Positions 4,868-6,761 of a stretch of DNA of 6,761 nt are shown piece by piece. Position 1 is the stretch's first letter; every line of letters starts with the position of its first letter. Both the position numbers and the translations under genes were made by a program. Source of the stretch: Lachnospiraceae bacterium (lineage in GTDB: Bacteria > Bacillota > Clostridia > Lachnospirales > Lachnospiraceae); the NCBI GenBank assembly GCA_017404585.1, contig JAFRCB010000265.1, forward strand, positions 1 through 6,761, written 5' to 3'. The notes beneath the pieces were generated by a model, which was given only the letters and a program-made list of their open reading frames with translations, ran no database searches and had not been told where the DNA came from.

Positions 4868-6142
4868 GTGGCTGTCTATGGTAAGAAATATCCTTTCTGC
4901 GCCGAGGAAGGCAGCGGTCTCACGATATTGGAGGCGGAACGGGCATTTCAGCTTTCTCCCGATCCGCCGAAGGCGGAAAACATCAATGATTATATTGTGA
5001 TGGCTGCCCACGGGGATGAAAACGGTTTTTCGTTCTTCCTTCATGTGTATGAGGAACGGCTCAACCGCCGTATTCGCGGTTTTCTTCTGCGAGAAGGTTT
5101 TCGGAATACCGAGCCGGATCGCCTGTTCGATTATAAGCTGGCCTGCGTGCATGCCATGCTGGAGGTTTTGCCAGACTATGATCCCAACGGCGGCGCGAGC
5201 TTTCTGACCTTTGCGCATCATGACATTGAAAACGCCATGATCGGGCAGCGCAAAAATGAAGAGGGCGGCTCCTTCGCAAGTCTCGATGAATACAAAGCAG
5301 TCCGAAAAGCCGGAAGACTCTATCGTGAGAATCATGAGAAAACACGGGAAGCAGTCAAGGCCATTGCCGAGGCCGAGCACTGCAGCGAACAGACAGCAGA
5401 AGCGCATCTGGCTACGGCGCTGAAGAATCGAAGCCGAGCGGACTTCTATCCCCGCACAGAAAGAGACGACGATGGAAATCTCTTTGAACGCGATCCTGAT
5501 GTCAGTCACGACGACAGCTGGGAGTACGCTTCTGTTCTGTGGGGCTGGGTCCAAGCCGAGTGGGTACAGGAAGCGTTTGAAAGGCTCAGCTTCCGCGAGC
5601 AGACGCTGCTGGAAAAGCGCAACGCGATCTGCATGATCTGCGGGCGCGTCAGTGATTGGAGGAAGCGCGTCGGCTTTGAAGATCTCGCCGTGCTGTTCGA
5701 GGGCAGCGGAGCCAGCGGCGCGGAGCGCGCGTATCAGCGGGCGCTGGAAAAGATGATGAAGCATCTGGCCGGGCATGAGGTCTTTCATGTTTTGCAATTG
5801 CGGCTGGTTTCTCAGGAGAAGAAAAGCAAAAAAATCGCCGCCGCAGTCTACTCCTATTGGGCAGACTACGACGGCGACTGGGGCGAGATCCGTTTTGACT
5901 TTTTGAAAAACAAGACCGAGATCACAAAGCTGGCAGACGGAGATTATACCAAAAGCCAGCCTTTCGCAAAACGCGCGATCCACGAGATCCGGGCAATCGA
6001 AAATGATAAGCTCCCGAAAAAGCTGACCGTTCCGTTTTGGTACGAATGGGAAGCACCACAGGCTGTGCAAGCACGCACTCTTTCCTGCAATGCATCGCGC
6101 ACCGACTCCGACCGCGGCATGATCATTCGATGGGTGGATTAG
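4868..6142 (+). CDS. Sigma-70-like protein with an uncharacterised C-terminal extension
   Basis: A 424-aa protein. Residues about 40-130 resemble sigma region 2: DYIVMAAHGDENGFSFFLHV, an acidic/helical core, then YDPNGGASFLTFAHHDIENA, the 'd..kG.sF.tya...i.n.i' signature of sigma factors. Residues about 238-300 resemble region 4: ERLSFREQTLLEKR, then FEDLAVLFEGSGASGAERAY with a helix-turn-helix ahead of RALEKMMKHL. Between the region 4 helices lies an extra segment with Cys255-Met-Ile-Cys258. About 125 residues follow region 4 (VFHVLQLRLVSQEKKSKKIA to the end) and match nothing I know. GTG at 4868 is the chosen start because GGAGG (4856-4860) is 7 nt upstream; the in-frame TTG at 4844 overlaps the previous stop and has no ribosome site. 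It may direct RNA polymerase to element promoters or may have become a non-sigma DNA-binding protein. Sigma ancestry is well supported, activity is not. Confidence 0.78.
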   Translation: MAVYGKKYPFCAEEGSGLTILEAERAFQLSPDPPKAENINDYIVMAAHGDENGFSFFLHVYEERLNRRIRGFLLREGFRNTEPDRLFDYKLACVHAMLEVLPDYDPNGGASFLTFAHHDIENAMIGQRKNEEGGSFASLDEYKAVRKAGRLYRENHEKTREAVKAIAEAEHCSEQTAEAHLATALKNRSRADFYPRTERDDDGNLFERDPDVSHDDSWEYASVLWGWVQAEWVQEAFERLSFREQTLLEKRNAICMICGRVSDWRKRVGFEDLAVLFEGSGASGAERAYQRALEKMMKHLAGHEVFHVLQLRLVSQEKKSKKIAAAVYSYWADYDGDWGEIRFDFLKNKTEITKLADGDYTKSQPFAKRAIHEIRAIENDKLPKKLTVPFWYEWEAPQAVQARTLSCNASRTDSDRGMIIRWVD

Positions 6143-6153
6143 CAAAACGCGAG

Positions 6154-6226
6154 AAGATGCTTTCATTTTGAAAGCACTCCGAGCATACAGATCCGAAACG
6201 TGCTAGCATTTTGAAAGCATCTTTTT
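6154..6226 (+). terminator. Terminator with two alternative hairpins
   Basis: AAGATGCTTTCA (6154-6165) pairs perfectly over 12 bp with TGAAAGCATCTT (6212-6223), followed by T5 (6222-6226), 12 nt after the sigma-like stop codon. The left arm can instead pair with TGAAAGCA at 6169-6176 (8 bp, 3-nt loop), because CATTTTGAAAGCA is repeated directly at 6164-6176 and 6207-6219. TGCTAGCA (6201-6208) is a further palindrome inside the loop. Termination is likely; switching between the forms is only possible. Confidence 0.65.
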
Positions 6227-6244
6227 GAGAAACGGCGCCGCGGC

Positions 6245-6266
6245 GGGACGAGGGACGGGAGACGGG
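6245..6266 (+). other. G-quadruplex motif
   Basis: Four GGG runs at 6245-6247, 6252-6254, 6257-6259 and 6264-6266 with loops of 4, 2 and 4 nt meet the canonical intramolecular G-quadruplex pattern. It lies 19 nt after the T-tract of the terminator and about 190 nt from the candidate nick site. Whether it folds in vivo is unknown. Confidence 0.5.
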
Positions 6267-6390
6267 AGCTTTTATATACCTCTTGTTCCGCCGGAAGCTC
6301 ATGCTCCATTGCATTCCGCACTCGCTTCCTTCATGAAAACAGCAGCCAAACTCTGCTCGTCCCTTCGCAGTTTTTAGCTGCCGTTTTCAG

Positions 6391-6489
6391 CGGGTAAAGG
6401 TGTGCTGTCCGGAAAGGCGACATCACCCCTTTGCCCGCCTCGCGGAGCAAAAGGTATAACACACTAGACCTTGCAAGCAAGATCGTGTG
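6391..6489 (-). other. Candidate origin of transfer (oriT) with MobV-like nick site
   Basis: On the minus strand 6466-6453 reads TAGTGTGTTATACC. The pMV158 MobM nick site as I remember it is TAGTGTG/TTA, continuing ATAC, so the predicted cut is between 6460 and 6459. On the plus strand the site is flanked by an imperfect hairpin: CACAC (6460-6464) with GTGTG (6485-6489) and CTTG (6470-6473) with CAAG (6478-6481), partly paired between. Outside it CGGGTAAAGGTGT (6391-6403) and ACCCCTTTGCCCG (6425-6437) form an 11/13 inverted repeat. Transfer would proceed leftward through this window. The MobV relaxase at the left edge could be the partner, but it is about 6 kb away; a relaxase right of the window is equally possible. 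Confidence 0.55.
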
Positions 6490-6519
6490 CCAAAGGCAGG
6501 CCTCCCGGCCCTCCTTTGG
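6490..6519. repeat. GC-rich hairpin next to the candidate oriT
   Basis: CCAAAGG (6490-6496) pairs with CCTTTGG (6513-6519); AGG/CCT inside (6498-6500, 6510-6512) can extend the stem after a one-base bulge. It directly abuts the GTGTG arm of the oriT hairpin. No T-tract follows, so a terminator is unlikely; a relaxosome structure is more plausible. Confidence 0.5.
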
Positions 6520-6569
6520 AAACCTCCCGGGTACCGCCAACAGCATTTCCTTGCGTGAGATCGCAATGC

Positions 6570-6761
6570 TTATTGCCGGTATTCATTTTCCCCCGTGTGC
6601 CACAACAACGCAAAATCGGTTTTTGTGACAAGGATGGAAAATGAGAAACGCGCCTTCAATCCATCGGTTTTCTGCATCTTGATATTGAGGACGGCAATTT
6701 CAGTCCGGGTATCACGATTGGGATCGATAGCATCCGTCACGTTCGCTCTTACACGGATGCA
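6570..6761 (-). CDS. Possible C-terminal end of a gene entering from the right edge
   Basis: A minus-strand frame is open for 63 codons from the window edge to a TAA at 6572-6570, with segments such as DAIDPNRDTRTEIAVLNIK and ending TGENEYRQ. I recognise no family. The plus strand is also open in the same codon register from about 6645 (including HLDIEDGNFSPGITIGID) but without a start codon, and an ATG at 6634 opens a third frame to the edge. An open run of this length has perhaps a few percent chance per frame, so this may not be a gene at all. Confidence 0.2.
   Translation of the reverse strand, partial: CIRVRANVTDAIDPNRDTRTEIAVLNIKMQKTDGLKARFSFSILVTKTDFALLWHTGENEYRQ

Larger units (their letters stand above)
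6143..6761. other. Gene-poor, structure-rich region at the right edge
   Basis: About 620 nt with no convincing complete gene. In order: the dual-hairpin terminator, a G-rich purine stretch, a small inverted repeat (GAGCTT 6266-6271 with AAGCTC 6295-6300), the candidate oriT (6391-6489), a GC-rich hairpin (6490-6519), then sequence that may be the end or start of a gene on the edge. Two open frames of 65 and 71 codons overlap the hairpins and lack ribosome sites; I consider them non-coding. The high density of inverted repeats, and my recollection of near-identical spacer sequence in many gut Firmicutes elements, argue for a cis-acting function. Confidence 0.6.

Noticed and set aside
4796..6166. 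456-codon open frame on the minus strand
   Set aside because: Mirror of the sigma-like gene, which has sigma region 2 and 4 signatures and a good ribosome site; the minus frame runs through the terminator and has no family features.
6331..6628. Open frames on both strands (6331-6546 minus, 6431-6628 plus) in the oriT region
   Set aside because: They overlap dense inverted repeats and the putative nick site, lack ribosome sites and look non-coding; similar spurious predictions are common over this kind of spacer.
6143..6761. tRNA or rRNA gene or tRNA attachment site
   Set aside because: No cloverleaf with a TTCGA-type T-loop and acceptor stem could be recognised, and there is no integrase gene in the window to accompany one.

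Overview
The window looks like part of a mobilizable element (integrative element or plasmid) from a Gram-positive, low-to-mid GC bacterium, most likely a gut Clostridia/Firmicutes member. The evidence is a MobV-type relaxase, strong AGGAGG ribosome sites ahead of almost every gene, rho-independent terminators with clear T-tracts, and protein families (two-gene CHC2 primase/SF3 helicase, DUF6076-like zinc protein, sigma-70-like protein) that I associate with accessory elements of gut Firmicutes. Taxonomy is inference; nothing here names a species.

Left part, minus strand (1-2632), is a mobilization and replication block. The primase (2632-2060) and P4/D5-type helicase (2076-787) overlap by 17 nt and are followed by a rho-independent terminator (716-690). 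A small HTH-like protein (502-281) overlaps by 1 nt (TGATG) the start of a MobV/Pre relaxase, which runs off the left edge after 93 residues. The primase-helicase pair is bracketed by a 38-bp inverted repeat (748-785 and 2756-2793; 36/38 identical), the most striking unexplained structure in the window.

Middle, plus strand (2852-3548): a complete Phd/YefM-RelE/ParE toxin-antitoxin operon with an extended -10 promoter, overlapping genes and its own long terminator hairpin. It probably stabilises the element.

Right part, plus strand (3747-6142): a two-gene operon encoding a 366-aa DUF6076-like protein with a C-terminal four-cysteine cluster, then a 424-aa sigma-70-like protein with recognisable region 2 and region 4 plus a long tail of unknown function. 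A terminator with two mutually exclusive hairpins follows.

Far right (6143-6761) has no convincing complete gene. It contains a G-quadruplex motif, several inverted repeats and, on the minus strand at 6466-6453, a sequence matching the MobV nick site I remember from pMV158 (TAGTGTG/TTA), next to an imperfect hairpin. I read this as a candidate origin of transfer. The last ~190 nt are open in a minus-strand frame and partly in a plus-strand frame, so a gene may enter from the right edge, but I cannot decide which strand.

Taken together: relaxase plus oriT for transfer, primase/helicase for replication of the transferred or excised form, toxin-antitoxin for maintenance, and a sigma-like/zinc-protein pair that may control element genes. 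The integrase, attachment ends and conjugation machinery are not in this window.
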